From: an uncultured Bacteroidales bacterium
GTDB lineage: Bacteria > Bacteroidota > Bacteroidia > Bacteroidales > Muribaculaceae
NCBI GenBank assembly: GCA_902776955.1
Contig: CACYSG010000023.1
Span: forward strand, 1 to 38,491
Length of the DNA stretch: 38,491 bases
Direction of reading: 5' to 3'
Below the pieces are notes generated by a model. It was not told the DNA's origin and did no database searches. It saw only the letters and a list, made by a program, of their open reading frames with translations. Of this stretch, positions 8,585 through 18,813 are shown one piece after another; position 1 is the first letter of the stretch; every line of letters begins with the position of its first letter. A program made the position numbers and the translations under genes.

Positions 8585-9978
8585 CGTTTCTGTTTCTTAA
8601 ATTCCGCACATATTTGAGGCAGCAGATTGGCTATATCACCAGCCCCCGCCGTCAATAGGACGTCAAAATTACTATTTTGTATTGACTTAATCAAATTTTC
8701 TTTAGAGTAAATGCATTTTTTAGGATTTGTTACCTTTTCAAGCACCATTTCACTAGTCACTCCCGGTAGGGGCTCCTCGCGGGCAGGATAAATGGGGAGC
8801 AGGATGACCTCATCGGCCACCGAGAGGGCACTGGCAAATCCGTCGGCGAAGTCCCGGGTGCGTGAGTAGAGATGGGGCTGGAAAATGACCGTCAGACGGC
8901 GACCGGGGAACAGGTTGCGCACCGACGAGATGCTCGCCTTCAATTCGTCGGGATGGTGGGCATAGTCGTCAATCATCACCCGGCCCTTCCCGCCGTCTTC
9001 CTTGATCCAGAATTCAAAACGGCGCTTGGTGCCGCGGAACGAGCCCATCGCATCGCGCATGGTTTCCAGAGGCACTTCCAGCAGGCGGCAGGCGGCCATC
9101 GCGGCGATGGCGTTGTCGATGTTGATGTCGACGGGCACGCCCAGTTCCACGTTGGGCAGCGTTTCCCACGGGGTCACCAGGTCGAAGGAGATTTCTCCTA
9201 TTCCCCTGCGGATGTTAGCGGCATGGAAATCGCCATCCTCACGGCCATAGGTGTACATCTTCACACCGTCTACCACGCGCGGTTTCAACGCCAGTCCCGT
9301 GTGGACGATGAGCGCTCCACCCGGCTGAATGAGTTCGGTGAATTGGGCAAAAGCTTCCAAGTAGTTCTCGGGGGTGCCATAGATGTCCAGATGGTCGGGG
9401 TCGGTAGAGGTCACCACTGCCACGTGAGGCCTCAATCGATGGAACGAGCGGTCATACTCATCGGCCTCGACGACAGCATATTCGCTGTCTTCCGAGGACA
9501 AGTAATTCGTCTCATAGTTACATGAGATGCCGCCCAGGAAGGCATTGCAGCCGATGCTGGAGGTGTGCAGGATGTGGGCCGCCATGCCCGACGTTGTCGT
9601 CTTGCCGTGTGTGCCGGCAAAGCAGATGGCCTTGACCGTGGACACCACCTCGCCCAGCACCGCCGAGCGCTTCATCACCTTGAATCCCTCCTGTCTGAAC
9701 CAGGTCAGGCCCTGATGCTTCTCGGGCACCGCCGGGGTATAGACCACGAGCGTGCGCTTGGGGTCACGACAATAGTCGGGAATCATGTCCGGGGCCTCGT
9801 CATAGTCGATGTGCACCCCTTCCTGCTCCAACGCACGGGTCAGGTCGCTGGGGGTGCGGTCATAACCGGCCACGCGTTTGCCGATGGTCAGGAAATAGCG
9901 CTCAAGCGCCGCCATGCCGATGCCTCCGGCACCCACAAAATATATTGAGTCAAACTCATTCATTTCATTCAATTTCAT
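8581..9978 (-). CDS. murC: UDP-N-acetylmuramate--L-alanine ligase
   Basis: A cytoplasmic Mur ligase that adds L-Ala to UDP-MurNAc using ATP, the first step of the stem peptide. The protein is 465 residues. The N-terminal Rossmann-type domain begins IYFVGAGGIGMAALE, the P-loop GTHGKT is at 122-127, and the central and C-terminal domains include DDYAHHPDE, characteristic of MurC. It starts 8 bases after the murG stop and its stop overlaps the ftsQ start. Length and motifs are standard. Confidence 0.97.
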   Translation of the reverse strand: MKLNEMNEFDSIYFVGAGGIGMAALERYFLTIGKRVAGYDRTPSDLTRALEQEGVHIDYDEAPDMIPDYCRDPKRTLVVYTPAVPEKHQGLTWFRQEGFKVMKRSAVLGEVVSTVKAICFAGTHGKTTTSGMAAHILHTSSIGCNAFLGGISCNYETNYLSSEDSEYAVVEADEYDRSFHRLRPHVAVVTSTDPDHLDIYGTPENYLEAFAQFTELIQPGGALIVHTGLALKPRVVDGVKMYTYGREDGDFHAANIRRGIGEISFDLVTPWETLPNVELGVPVDINIDNAIAAMAACRLLEVPLETMRDAMGSFRGTKRRFEFWIKEDGGKGRVMIDDYAHHPDELKASISSVRNLFPGRRLTVIFQPHLYSRTRDFADGFASALSVADEVILLPIYPAREEPLPGVTSEMVLEKVTNPKKCIYSKENLIKSIQNSNFDVLLTAGAGDIANLLPQICAEFKKQKR

Positions 9979-9986
9979 CGCATTAA

Positions 9987-11114
9987 CTAATTTTGGTTAC
10001 GGTCAATAATCTTCTCCACTTCATCCACGATGTGCTCGGCAGCATCCCTCAGGGCCATCGCCTTGACATTGCGGCTCAGCATTTCTATCCTGGCGCTGTC
10101 GGTAGCCAGTTCCAGCATGGTCGTTACCAGCGAGGAGGCGGCATCGGCATCAGGCACCAGCAGCGCGGCATCCTTGTCGGACAGGGCCCGGGCGTTCTTG
10201 GTCTGATGGTCCTCGGCGACATTGGGCGAGGGCACCAGGATGGCCGCTTTGCCCAGCAGCTGCAGCTCGGAGATCGAGCTGGCTCCGGCACGCGAGACAA
10301 CCAGGTCGGCAGCCCTGTAGGCCATATCCATATTGCTGATGAACGGCATCTGGTGCACATTCTTCACGCCCGAGGCGTCAAGGGCTTCACGGCACTGCTC
10401 ATTATAGATCTTACCCGTCTGCCAGATGACTTGCACATCCCCCACCTCGCCGATGCGGGCCAGGCCGTCGATAATGGCGTTGTTGATGGTGCGGGCACCC
10501 AGGCTGCCACCGATGATGAGGATGGTGGTCTTGAGCGGGTCCATGCCCATGGCCTGACGGGCCTGCTCGCTGGTGGCGCCGCAGTCCAGCAGGCTGCGTC
10601 TCACCGGATTACCCGTGAGAACAATCTTCTCGGCAGGGAAGAAGCGCTCCATGCCCTCATAGGCCACACAGATGCAGTCGGCACGCGCGGCAAGCAGCTT
10701 GTTGGTCACGCCGGCATAGGAGTTCTGCTCTTGCAGCAAGGTGGGGATACCCTGTTTCTGGGCTGCCTTGAGCATCGGTCCGCTGGCATAGCCGCCCACG
10801 CCGATGGCGATGTCGGGTTTGAAGTCGTTAAGAATCTTACGCGCCAAGCCCATGCTCTTGAACAGGCGTGCCAGGACCTTGAAGTTGCGCAACAGGTGTT
10901 TGCGGTCAAAGCCACTTACCGGCAGACCGATGATGTTGTAGCCCGCAGCGGGCACACGCTCCATTTCCATGCGCCCCTCGGCGCCCACAAACAGTATTTT
11001 CGCGTCGGGATGACGGCGCTGAATCTCATTGGCGATAGACAGGGCCGGGAAGATGTGGCCGCCCGTGCCGCCACCGCTAACCAGCACATTGAGTTGTTTT
11101 TTATTTCCAGACAT
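9987..11114 (-). CDS. murG: Undecaprenyldiphospho-muramoylpentapeptide GlcNAc transferase
   Basis: A peripheral membrane GT-B glycosyltransferase that adds GlcNAc to lipid I to give lipid II. From the ATG at 11114 (MSGNKKQLNVLVSG) it has 375 residues. The N-terminal GGGTGGH loop (14-20) binds the diphosphate of the acceptor, and GGSLGARTIN and SRAGASSISEL form the UDP-GlcNAc site. A longer open frame begins at 11177, but those 21 codons lie inside ftsW and are not MurG-like. The chosen start overlaps the end of ftsW by 14 bases, which suggests translational coupling. Confidence 0.96.
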   Translation of the reverse strand: MSGNKKQLNVLVSGGGTGGHIFPALSIANEIQRRHPDAKILFVGAEGRMEMERVPAAGYNIIGLPVSGFDRKHLLRNFKVLARLFKSMGLARKILNDFKPDIAIGVGGYASGPMLKAAQKQGIPTLLQEQNSYAGVTNKLLAARADCICVAYEGMERFFPAEKIVLTGNPVRRSLLDCGATSEQARQAMGMDPLKTTILIIGGSLGARTINNAIIDGLARIGEVGDVQVIWQTGKIYNEQCREALDASGVKNVHQMPFISNMDMAYRAADLVVSRAGASSISELQLLGKAAILVPSPNVAEDHQTKNARALSDKDAALLVPDADAASSLVTTMLELATDSARIEMLSRNVKAMALRDAAEHIVDEVEKIIDRNQN

Positions 11115-12459
11115 TTCTAACAGGTATTTCAGTTGGGTTAGCGGCATCCAAGCCCTCGATGATGGCAGATTCCTCACCCTTGTTTTTCTTATTTCCGTAG
11201 TTGGCGATGGTGCGGCTCACACTCAGCATCACACCGAAGGCCAAACTGATTACTCCGATCGACGAACCACCCTTGGAGATGAGCGGCAGCGGCTGTCCCG
11301 AAACGGGGAACACACCCACGTTGATGGCCATGTGGAACAGGGCCTGGAACGTGATGAACGAGGCCATACCGATGACCAGCAGCGATGGCAGCACACGCTT
11401 GCTGCGCCGCACAATCATCGCCGCTCGTCCCAGCAGGGACAGGTAGAGCAGCATGACAAACAAGCCGCCTATCAGGCCCATCTCCTCGATGATAATCGAG
11501 AAAATGTAGTCGCTGAAGGCCAGCGGCAGGCGGCTGCACTCGCGAGACTGGCCAATGCCTTTGCCCAGGGGGCCTCCATGGGCCTGCGCCATGCGGGAGA
11601 ACATCTCCTGCTGGTTCTTGGCCGTGATGGGACGGTAAACCAGCGAGTCGCTGTTCCACCACTCCTTGAAACGCCTCTTCCAGGTGCCCGTACGTGCCAC
11701 TTCCTTAGGCCCTTCTTTTACCGTCACGGCAGCACCGTCTCCTGCAGGCATCTCGACCTGCATCTCGCGCTGTGTGTCCTTGAAGGCTTCGTCACGCTGG
11801 TCATTGTGGCTCTTGATGATGACAAAGAAGCCGAACATGATGCCGAAGAATGCCATCAGGATGCCGATTTTCTTGAAACTGGCGCCACCAATGAGCAGCA
11901 TCGAGCCGCTGATGGCAATCAGCAGCAAGGTGTTGGTCAGTCCGCTCCTGATCATCAAGCCGCCATAGACAAGCACGGCAAGCGCCGCAAAAACCAGTCC
12001 CTTGTTGGAGATGTCCCTGCTCTTCTGGCTCTTGGCAAAGATGTAGGACAGCAGGGTGACTATGGACAGTTTGGCGAACTCTGCCGGCTGAATGGTGAGT
12101 ACTCCCGGGATCACGGTCATCGCGCGCCTCGCTCCGTTGATGATAGCACCGAACTTCATCACATAGATAAGGCTGAACACCGTGGCCAGGGCTAGGACAG
12201 GTACCATCAGGTACAGGAAAGTGATGTTGTTGTAGTCCACCCGCAACAACAGGAAGATGAGCAGCGCTCCACCGCCCAGGTACACGCACTGCATGATGAG
12301 CGGCATGTACAGGCCGGCCTTGGCGACCTCGCGGCTCGAGGCGCTGTAGCTCTCGATGATGGAGATGATGACCAGCATGATGTAAACACCCCAAATCCAG
12401 GGGTCACCATACTTCTGGGATATCTCCTTATACTTGTTTGTCTTAACGTTCTCGGTCAT
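11101..12459 (-). CDS. ftsW: Septal peptidoglycan polymerase FtsW (SEDS family)
   Basis: A polytopic SEDS glycosyltransferase that polymerises lipid II at the septum together with FtsI. The protein is 452 residues with about ten membrane segments. The family regions are clear: GIGQSRECSRLPLAFSDYIF with the essential-loop Asp, then IIIEEMG, and PLISKGGSSIGVISLAFG near the end. A charged extracytoplasmic insert between roughly residues 215 and 290 (QREMQVEMPAGDGAAVTV and following) is longer than in E. coli. It lies between murD (60 bases) and murG (overlapping). RodA is an alternative SEDS protein, but the dcw location settles FtsW. Confidence 0.95.
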   Translation of the reverse strand: MTENVKTNKYKEISQKYGDPWIWGVYIMLVIISIIESYSASSREVAKAGLYMPLIMQCVYLGGGALLIFLLLRVDYNNITFLYLMVPVLALATVFSLIYVMKFGAIINGARRAMTVIPGVLTIQPAEFAKLSIVTLLSYIFAKSQKSRDISNKGLVFAALAVLVYGGLMIRSGLTNTLLLIAISGSMLLIGGASFKKIGILMAFFGIMFGFFVIIKSHNDQRDEAFKDTQREMQVEMPAGDGAAVTVKEGPKEVARTGTWKRRFKEWWNSDSLVYRPITAKNQQEMFSRMAQAHGGPLGKGIGQSRECSRLPLAFSDYIFSIIIEEMGLIGGLFVMLLYLSLLGRAAMIVRRSKRVLPSLLVIGMASFITFQALFHMAINVGVFPVSGQPLPLISKGGSSIGVISLAFGVMLSVSRTIANYGNKKNKGEESAIIEGLDAANPTEIPVRNVWK

Positions 12460-12519
12460 AAGTTGGGAATCGTTGGGTAAATTGCGTTATTGTACAATAA
12501 CTGTCTCTTTTTATGGGGA

Positions 12520-13866
12520 TTAATGACCTTTCATGCGCTTCACGCACTCCTTGAACTGGTTACCGCGGTCGGCCATGCCATTGAACAGGTCAAAGCTGGC
12601 ACAGCACGGCGACAAGAGCACGGTGTGGCCCTCGCTGGCGAGTTGACGGCACTTGTCCATACACTCGGGCATGCTGCCGGCATCGGTCACGACGGGCACC
12701 TTGCCGTCGAAGAAGTCATGCAACTTGGCATTATCCACACCCAGGCACACGATGGCGGTCACCTTCTGCTTGACGAGCGGCTCAATCTGGCTGTAGTCGT
12801 TGCCCTTGTCGATGCCTCCCAGGATGAGCACACACGGCTCGTTGACGCTCTCGAGGGCATACCAGCAGGCGTCCACGTTGGTGGCCTTGCTGTCGTTGAT
12901 GTAGCGCACGCCGTCGACGGTATCGACATACTCCAGGCGGTGGGGCACGGCCTCAAAGTCGGCCAGGGCCTCGCGGATGACGTCCTTGCGGATATCAAAC
13001 ACCTGGGCCGACAAACCGGCGGCCATGGTGTTATAGACGTTGTGCAGCCCCTTGAGCGACAACTGGTCGCGCGGAATGTCCCAATGGTCGCCCGCAATGT
13101 TGAAATTGAGCACGCCGTCGTGCAACCAAGCGGCATGGCTGTCGTCGTCATCGGCCGTGAAACTCAGCAGGCGTGACTCCAGGTTGTGCTGGCGCAGCTG
13201 CTCAGCGATGATGGGGTCGTTGTGCCAGAAGATGAAGGAATCCTCCTCGGTCTGGTTGCGGGTGATGCGGAACTTGGCGGCGGCATAGTTCTCCATCTTG
13301 TAGTCATAGCGGTCCAGGTGGTCGGGCGTGATGTTGAGCAGCACGGCCACATTGGCCTTGAAGTCGTACATGTTATCGAGCTGGAAACTGCTCAACTCGA
13401 TGACATACACGTCGTGATGCTCGGTGGCCACCTGCAGGGCAAGGCTGCGCCCCACGTTACCGGCCAGGCCGACGTTCAGTCCCGCCTTCTTGAAGATATG
13501 GTAGGTGAGCTTGGTGGTGGTCGTCTTGCCGTTGCTACCGGTGATGCACACCATCTTGGCCGTCGTGTAGCGTCCTGCGAACTCAATCTCGCTCACGATG
13601 GGGATGCCGCGTTCGATGGCTTGGGCCACCATGGGCGCCGTGTCGGGGATACCGGGGCTCTTGACAATCTCGTCGGCATTGAGGATTTTCTCGGGCGTGT
13701 GTCCGCCTTCCTCCCATGCCACGTCATACTTGTCCAGCAGGTCCTTGTAGGTCTGCCCGATGGGACCGGCATCACTCAGCCACACGTCCATGCCCTTGAC
13801 GCGCGCGAGCACGGCAGCTCCCGCACCGCTCTCGCCTCCACCCAATACTACTAGTCGTTTAGCCAT
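12520..13866 (-). CDS. murD: UDP-N-acetylmuramoylalanine--D-glutamate ligase
   Basis: A cytoplasmic Mur ligase that adds D-Glu to UDP-MurNAc-L-Ala. The protein is 448 residues. The N-terminal GGGESGAGAA loop binds the UDP moiety, the P-loop GSNGKTTT spans about 110-117, NITPDHLDRY is the typical central-domain motif, and INDSKATN is a MurD C-terminal signature. It sits 31 bases after mraY and 60 before ftsW. Nothing unusual was seen. Confidence 0.97.
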   Translation of the reverse strand: MAKRLVVLGGGESGAGAAVLARVKGMDVWLSDAGPIGQTYKDLLDKYDVAWEEGGHTPEKILNADEIVKSPGIPDTAPMVAQAIERGIPIVSEIEFAGRYTTAKMVCITGSNGKTTTTKLTYHIFKKAGLNVGLAGNVGRSLALQVATEHHDVYVIELSSFQLDNMYDFKANVAVLLNITPDHLDRYDYKMENYAAAKFRITRNQTEEDSFIFWHNDPIIAEQLRQHNLESRLLSFTADDDDSHAAWLHDGVLNFNIAGDHWDIPRDQLSLKGLHNVYNTMAAGLSAQVFDIRKDVIREALADFEAVPHRLEYVDTVDGVRYINDSKATNVDACWYALESVNEPCVLILGGIDKGNDYSQIEPLVKQKVTAIVCLGVDNAKLHDFFDGKVPVVTDAGSMPECMDKCRQLASEGHTVLLSPCCASFDLFNGMADRGNQFKECVKRMKGH

Positions 13867-13897
13867 ATTTCAGTGTATTTTGTTGTTTTCAGTCAGT

Positions 13898-15157
13898 TTA
13901 ACGAATCTTGAGCGTCACAAATGTCAACGCTGCCAGCAGGATGCTCACCAGGAAGAAACGCATCACAATCTTGGCCTCGGGGATGCGGTGATCAGGCGTC
14001 TTGATCTTGTAATCCCACGTGAGTTTAGCGGGGTCGGCCGTGAAATGATGGTGCAAGGGGGTCATCTTGAACAGTCGCATGTTCTTGCCCTTGTGGCGCT
14101 TGACATACCACACCTGCATGATGACCGAGAGTTCCTCGATGAGGAAGATGCCGCACAGCACAGGAATGAGCCACTCCTTGCGGATGAGCACCGCAAACAC
14201 GGCGATGATGCCGCCCAGGCACAGGCTACCCGTGTCTCCCATGAAGACCTGGGCCGGGTAGGAATTGTACCACAGGAAGCCGATGGTCGCGCCGATGAAT
14301 GCCGCGGCATACACTACCAGTTCACTGCTATCCGGGATGTACATGATATTCAGGTAGGATGAATAGATGACGTTACCACCCAGATAGCACATGATGGCCA
14401 GTGCGACTCCGATGATTGCCGAGGTACCCGTCGCCAGTCCGTCAACACCGTCGGTCAGGTTGGCTCCGTTGCTCACTGCCGTGATGACAAAGATGGTCAC
14501 CAGGATGAAAAGGATCCATCCGCCCGTCTGCTTGTACTTGCCCATCCACTTGGTGAAGTAGGCGTAGTCAAAGTTGTGGTTCTTGACAAACGGCAGGGTG
14601 GTCTTGGTCGCCTTCACGGCCTGAGACTTGTGAATCTCGACCAGCTCGGGGGTCTCGTTGCGGTTGGTGACATGCACGTTCTCGTTCATCACGATGGCGG
14701 GGCTCAGATACATCGTCAAGCCCACGATGATGCCCAGACCCACCTGGCCCACAATCTTGAACTTGCCCTTGAGGCCTTCCTTGTTGTGGTGGAACACCTT
14801 GATGTAGTCGTCGGCAAATCCCAGCGCGCCGCACCACAGGGTGGACACGATCATGAGCAGCATGTAGACGTTGTTGAGTTTTCCCAGCAGCAGGCAGGGC
14901 ACCAGAATCGAGATGATAATGATGATACCGCCCATGGTGGGGGTACCCTGCTTGGCGGAATTGCCGCCCAACTTCTCCTCACGCTCCTTGTCACACATCT
15001 GACGGCTCTTGAGCTTGAAGATGATGCGACGACCGATGACGATGCCGATGAACAGCGACAGGATGAAGGCAAAACCCGACCTGAAGGTGATGTACTCAAA
15101 CAGACGTGCTCCGCTCACGTCATACTGTTGCAGGTAATGGAAAAGATGATATAACAT
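13898..15157 (-). CDS. mraY: Phospho-N-acetylmuramoyl-pentapeptide-transferase
   Basis: The inner-membrane enzyme that transfers phospho-MurNAc-pentapeptide to undecaprenyl phosphate to make lipid I. The 419-residue protein has about ten membrane helices. Active-site sequences are present: the Asp pair in GFADDYIKV, NLTDGVDGLA and FMGDTGSLCLGG. TPLHHHF near the C-terminus is the conserved histidine cluster. An insert of about 50 residues (from NENVHVTNRN to KYKQTGG) lies between helices and makes it longer than the proteobacterial enzyme. It follows murE by 27 bases. Confidence 0.97.
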   Translation of the reverse strand: MLYHLFHYLQQYDVSGARLFEYITFRSGFAFILSLFIGIVIGRRIIFKLKSRQMCDKEREEKLGGNSAKQGTPTMGGIIIIISILVPCLLLGKLNNVYMLLMIVSTLWCGALGFADDYIKVFHHNKEGLKGKFKIVGQVGLGIIVGLTMYLSPAIVMNENVHVTNRNETPELVEIHKSQAVKATKTTLPFVKNHNFDYAYFTKWMGKYKQTGGWILFILVTIFVITAVSNGANLTDGVDGLATGTSAIIGVALAIMCYLGGNVIYSSYLNIMYIPDSSELVVYAAAFIGATIGFLWYNSYPAQVFMGDTGSLCLGGIIAVFAVLIRKEWLIPVLCGIFLIEELSVIMQVWYVKRHKGKNMRLFKMTPLHHHFTADPAKLTWDYKIKTPDHRIPEAKIVMRFFLVSILLAALTFVTLKIR

Positions 15158-15184
15158 ATCCTTGTCTTGTGTTGGTTAATAATC

Positions 15185-16648
15185 TCAGTTGCTCTCGCCG
15201 GCAAATACTTCCAGCACTTGCTCGCGATCGTCGAAGTGATGTTTCACACCGTTGATTTCCTGATAGTCCTCATGGCCCTTGCCGGCGATGAGCACCACGT
15301 CGCCCGCCTGAGCCAGCTGGCACGCCGTGCGGATGGCCTGACGGCGGTCGGTGATGGTCAACGTTGTGGGGCGCGACTCGTCGGGAAGGCCGACCTCCAT
15401 CTGCCGCAGAATCTCATCGGGATCCTCGGTGCGCGGATTGTCGCTGGTGAGGATGACGCGGTCGCTGCGCACGGCGGCCTCACGGGCCATGATGGGGCGC
15501 TTGCCAGCATCACGGTCACCGCCACAGCCACACACAGTGATGACGTGGCCAGTAGTGCCCACCACATCGCGGATGGTGTCAAGCACGTTGACCAGGGCGT
15601 CGGGCGTGTGGGCATAGTCCACGATGGCGGTGTAGCCGCGCTGCGAATGCAAAGTCTGGAAACGGCCGGCCACGGGCACCAGCATGCTCATCTTGACGAG
15701 CACCTCCTGGGGGTCGAAGCCCAGCAGCAACGAGGCCGCATAGACTGACAGCAGGTTATAAGCATTGAAGCGTCCCGCAAACTGGACCTCCAGCTGATGG
15801 CCGTTGAGTTCGAGGGTGGTACCGTCAAGGCGCGGCTCGACGATGCGTCCCTTGTAGTCGGCCAGGCTGCGCAGCGAGTAGCGGTACTTGTCGGCACGGG
15901 TATTCTGGAGCATCACCTCGCCCACCTTGTCATCGGCATTGACCAGCGCAAAGGCGCCGGCAGGCAATGCGTCAAAGAACATCTTCTTGGCAGCGATGTA
16001 GTTGTCCACCGTCTTGTGGAAGTCGAGGTGGTCGCGGGTGAGGTTGGTGAAAATGCCGCCGGCAAAGGTGATGCCCTCGATGCGTCCCTGGACACAGGCG
16101 TGGGAACTCACCTCCATGAAGGCGTACTCACAACCCGCCTGGACCATCTCGTACAACAGACGGTTGAGCGTCAGGTGGTCGGGGGTGGTCTGCTTGGCGG
16201 CCTGCTCGGTGGTGTCGATGATATTCTTGACCGTGGACAACAGGCCGGCCTTATAGCCCATCAAGCGCGCCATCTCATAGAGCAGCGTGGCGGTTGTGGT
16301 CTTGCCGTTAGTGCCGGTGACGCCTACCAGGCGCAAGCACTGCGACGGATGGTCAAACCACTCGTCGGCAAGATGGGACAGCGCCTTGACACTGTCCTCA
16401 ACGAGTATATAAGTGACGTCATCGCTCAACGTCTCGGGCATCACCTCGCACACGATGGCGCGGGCTCCGGCAGCGACCACATCGCCGATAAAGCGGTGGG
16501 AGTCGACGGCAACGCCCTTGACGGCGACAAACAGCACGCCCTCGCGGGCCTGGCGGGAGTCATTGATGACATCTGTGATCTCGACATGAGTGTCCCCTAC
16601 CACCTGCAGTGGCTTGACGGACGAGAGTAATTGTGATAATATTTTCAT
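15185..16648 (-). CDS. murE: UDP-MurNAc-tripeptide synthetase, meso-DAP type
   Basis: A cytoplasmic Mur ligase that adds the third residue of the stem peptide. The protein is 487 residues, with P-loop TGTNGKT at 111-117, TNLTRDHLDFH in the central domain, and DNPR at 403-406. DNPR is the signature of enzymes that select meso-diaminopimelate rather than lysine. This agrees with dapF and lysA in the same window. It is 15 bases after ftsI and 27 before mraY. Confidence 0.97.
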   Translation of the reverse strand: MKILSQLLSSVKPLQVVGDTHVEITDVINDSRQAREGVLFVAVKGVAVDSHRFIGDVVAAGARAIVCEVMPETLSDDVTYILVEDSVKALSHLADEWFDHPSQCLRLVGVTGTNGKTTTATLLYEMARLMGYKAGLLSTVKNIIDTTEQAAKQTTPDHLTLNRLLYEMVQAGCEYAFMEVSSHACVQGRIEGITFAGGIFTNLTRDHLDFHKTVDNYIAAKKMFFDALPAGAFALVNADDKVGEVMLQNTRADKYRYSLRSLADYKGRIVEPRLDGTTLELNGHQLEVQFAGRFNAYNLLSVYAASLLLGFDPQEVLVKMSMLVPVAGRFQTLHSQRGYTAIVDYAHTPDALVNVLDTIRDVVGTTGHVITVCGCGGDRDAGKRPIMAREAAVRSDRVILTSDNPRTEDPDEILRQMEVGLPDESRPTTLTITDRRQAIRTACQLAQAGDVVLIAGKGHEDYQEINGVKHHFDDREQVLEVFAGESN

Positions 16649-16663
16649 GATGATATGACGATT

Positions 16664-18793
16664 TTAGGAATTCTTCAATCTTAAATCAATGCGCTGCCCC
16701 CTGGAATAGCCCGAACCGGCAGCAAGGCTCTGGCTGACCACCATGCCCGATCCCGTGAAATAGACCTTGAGACCCGAATCCTCCAGGATCCTGATGGCTT
16801 CGCGGATGTCAAGGCCGATGACATTGGGCACTCCCGTCTCGACATTTCCCGGAGCGGCATAGCGGTGTGACGTCTTCACACCCAGCCCACGCTGGATGTT
16901 CTTGAGTTTGCTGTCACCGCACGAGGCGAACAGCGTGGGATAGAACTGCACATCCTTGGCGCTGCTCTTCTTGTTCTGGGTGACGTAGTTCGCGGCGCCG
17001 CCCAGCATGCCACGGGCATACATCTTGCGGGCCACGTTCTTGAGGACCATGCCACTGCAGGCACCCGCACTGCGGTCGGCACCCGACATGAGCACGATGC
17101 ACGAGTATTTGGGGTTCTCGTAGGGGAAGAAGCCGCAGAAGGCGTAACGCTTCTTACCGGTGTACTTTCCGCCCTCGACGTCAAACGCCGTACCCGTCTT
17201 GCCGGCAATCCTCACCATCGAATCCTGCACCCAGTGGCGCGCCGTGCCGTGTGAACCCCACACGACATCGTAGAGCATGGTGCGCAGCTTGCGGGCATTC
17301 TCGGGCGTGCACACCTGCTGGCGGATATAGCTCACGGGAATGATCGAGTCGGGTTCATTCTCGCGGGACAGCTTCTTGAACAGGCGGGGACGCACATACT
17401 TGCCGTCGTTGGCGATGGCGTTATACATCGCCAGGGTGCACAACGGCGGGATGCGGGCGCCATAGCCATAGGCCTGACGGGAGAGCACTACCCTACCGCC
17501 GTCCTTGATGTCGGCGGGATGATACCAGGGCGTTTCCTCACCGGCGATACCCAAGTGGAGGGGGTCAAAGAAGCCCATCTCCCTCAAGCGCTCCTGGAAT
17601 GCCGGTGGATTGGAACCGTACTTCTTGGTGATGATCTTGGCCATACCGATGTTGGAGGAGGTCTCAATGATCTGTCGGGCCGAGCGCGAGGCCGCGCCGT
17701 GGGAGTCGGTAATGGGTTTGCCTCCGGCATAGGCCCATGAGGAGCCCGTTACCCATTGCTCATCGATGTCGGTGACGATACCGTCCTCGAGGGCCACCAT
17801 CATCGAGATGGTCTTGACCACCGAGCCGGGCTCATATCCCAGCACCGCATGGTTGATGCTCTCGACATACTCGTCGGGATTACTTTTACTACGCTCCAGG
17901 TTGCTGACAGCCTTGATGTCGCCCGTGGCCACCTCCATGAGGACGCAGGTCGCCCAGTCGGAACCCGTCTCGACGCACATATCGTACAACTCGTTCTCGA
18001 CAATGTCCTGGAGCTGCACGTTGATGGTGGTGGTCACGTCATAGCCCTTGACGGCGGGGACGCTCTCGGCGGGGACGATGGCATTGGTCAACTGGATGTT
18101 GCGGGCAATGCCGGGAATGCCATACAATAGCGAGTCGAGCGCGCCTTCCAGACCAGAGCGGCCGTGCACGCCGGTACTGTCGAGGCTGCCGATACTGCGG
18201 GCAGCCATCGTGCCGTAGGGCTTGGTGCGACGAACGAACAGCTCGTAGTAGAAGCCGGTCTCGTTGGTGGGTTTGCGCAGGTATGGGAAGGTGCGCAAGC
18301 GGGCATATTCCCTGTGAGTGATCATGTAGGGGAAGAGCCTGTAAGCATGATTCATGCGCGTTTTCTTCTTCGGGTTGGAAGGATCGGGCTTGGCCGCATC
18401 GAGGATGTTCTTGCGGTCGTTCATGATACGCTCATGCCACTGGGCGGCAGTCATGGTGGTGTCAAACCTGGCCAGACTGTCACACAGCGGGCGGATGTAC
18501 TTCTTGAGCGTGTCCTCGACGATGCCTTCCGAGAACCAGTCGATGCGCACCACGTAGAATTGCAGATTGGCGGCCAGCACCGTGCCGTTGTCGGCGAGCA
18601 GTTTGCCGCGTTCGGGCGGGATGGGCGTGGGCACGTCCAGCACCTCGCTCGCCTTCTTGTTCCAGGCATCGGCCTGGACAACAGTGGTCTTGACCATGCT
18701 CCATGTGATGACCGCCGAGAAAAGCAGCATGATGCCCACGACGAGCGCATAGCGCCACAGGATGTGTCCTTTGTTGTTCTGTTTAGTTGCCAT
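16664..18793 (-). CDS. ftsI: Septal transpeptidase FtsI (PBP3) with C-terminal PASTA domain
   Basis: A class B penicillin-binding protein that cross-links septal peptidoglycan, anchored by one N-terminal helix (about 13-34). The protein is 709 residues. The transpeptidase triad is complete: SVVK (Ser324, Lys327), SSN (379-381) and KTG (532-534). The N-terminal dimerisation region runs to about residue 250. A single PASTA-like domain at about 650-709 (NVIGLDIREAIRILEDSG) ends the protein, as in other Bacteroidetes septal PBPs. It is 20 bases after the FtsL-like gene and 15 before murE, and is the likely partner of FtsW. Confidence 0.95.
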   Translation of the reverse strand: MATKQNNKGHILWRYALVVGIMLLFSAVITWSMVKTTVVQADAWNKKASEVLDVPTPIPPERGKLLADNGTVLAANLQFYVVRIDWFSEGIVEDTLKKYIRPLCDSLARFDTTMTAAQWHERIMNDRKNILDAAKPDPSNPKKKTRMNHAYRLFPYMITHREYARLRTFPYLRKPTNETGFYYELFVRRTKPYGTMAARSIGSLDSTGVHGRSGLEGALDSLLYGIPGIARNIQLTNAIVPAESVPAVKGYDVTTTINVQLQDIVENELYDMCVETGSDWATCVLMEVATGDIKAVSNLERSKSNPDEYVESINHAVLGYEPGSVVKTISMMVALEDGIVTDIDEQWVTGSSWAYAGGKPITDSHGAASRSARQIIETSSNIGMAKIITKKYGSNPPAFQERLREMGFFDPLHLGIAGEETPWYHPADIKDGGRVVLSRQAYGYGARIPPLCTLAMYNAIANDGKYVRPRLFKKLSRENEPDSIIPVSYIRQQVCTPENARKLRTMLYDVVWGSHGTARHWVQDSMVRIAGKTGTAFDVEGGKYTGKKRYAFCGFFPYENPKYSCIVLMSGADRSAGACSGMVLKNVARKMYARGMLGGAANYVTQNKKSSAKDVQFYPTLFASCGDSKLKNIQRGLGVKTSHRYAAPGNVETGVPNVIGLDIREAIRILEDSGLKVYFTGSGMVVSQSLAAGSGYSRGQRIDLRLKNS

Positions 18794-18813
18794 TGCTGTT
18801 GTTGTTTATGGGG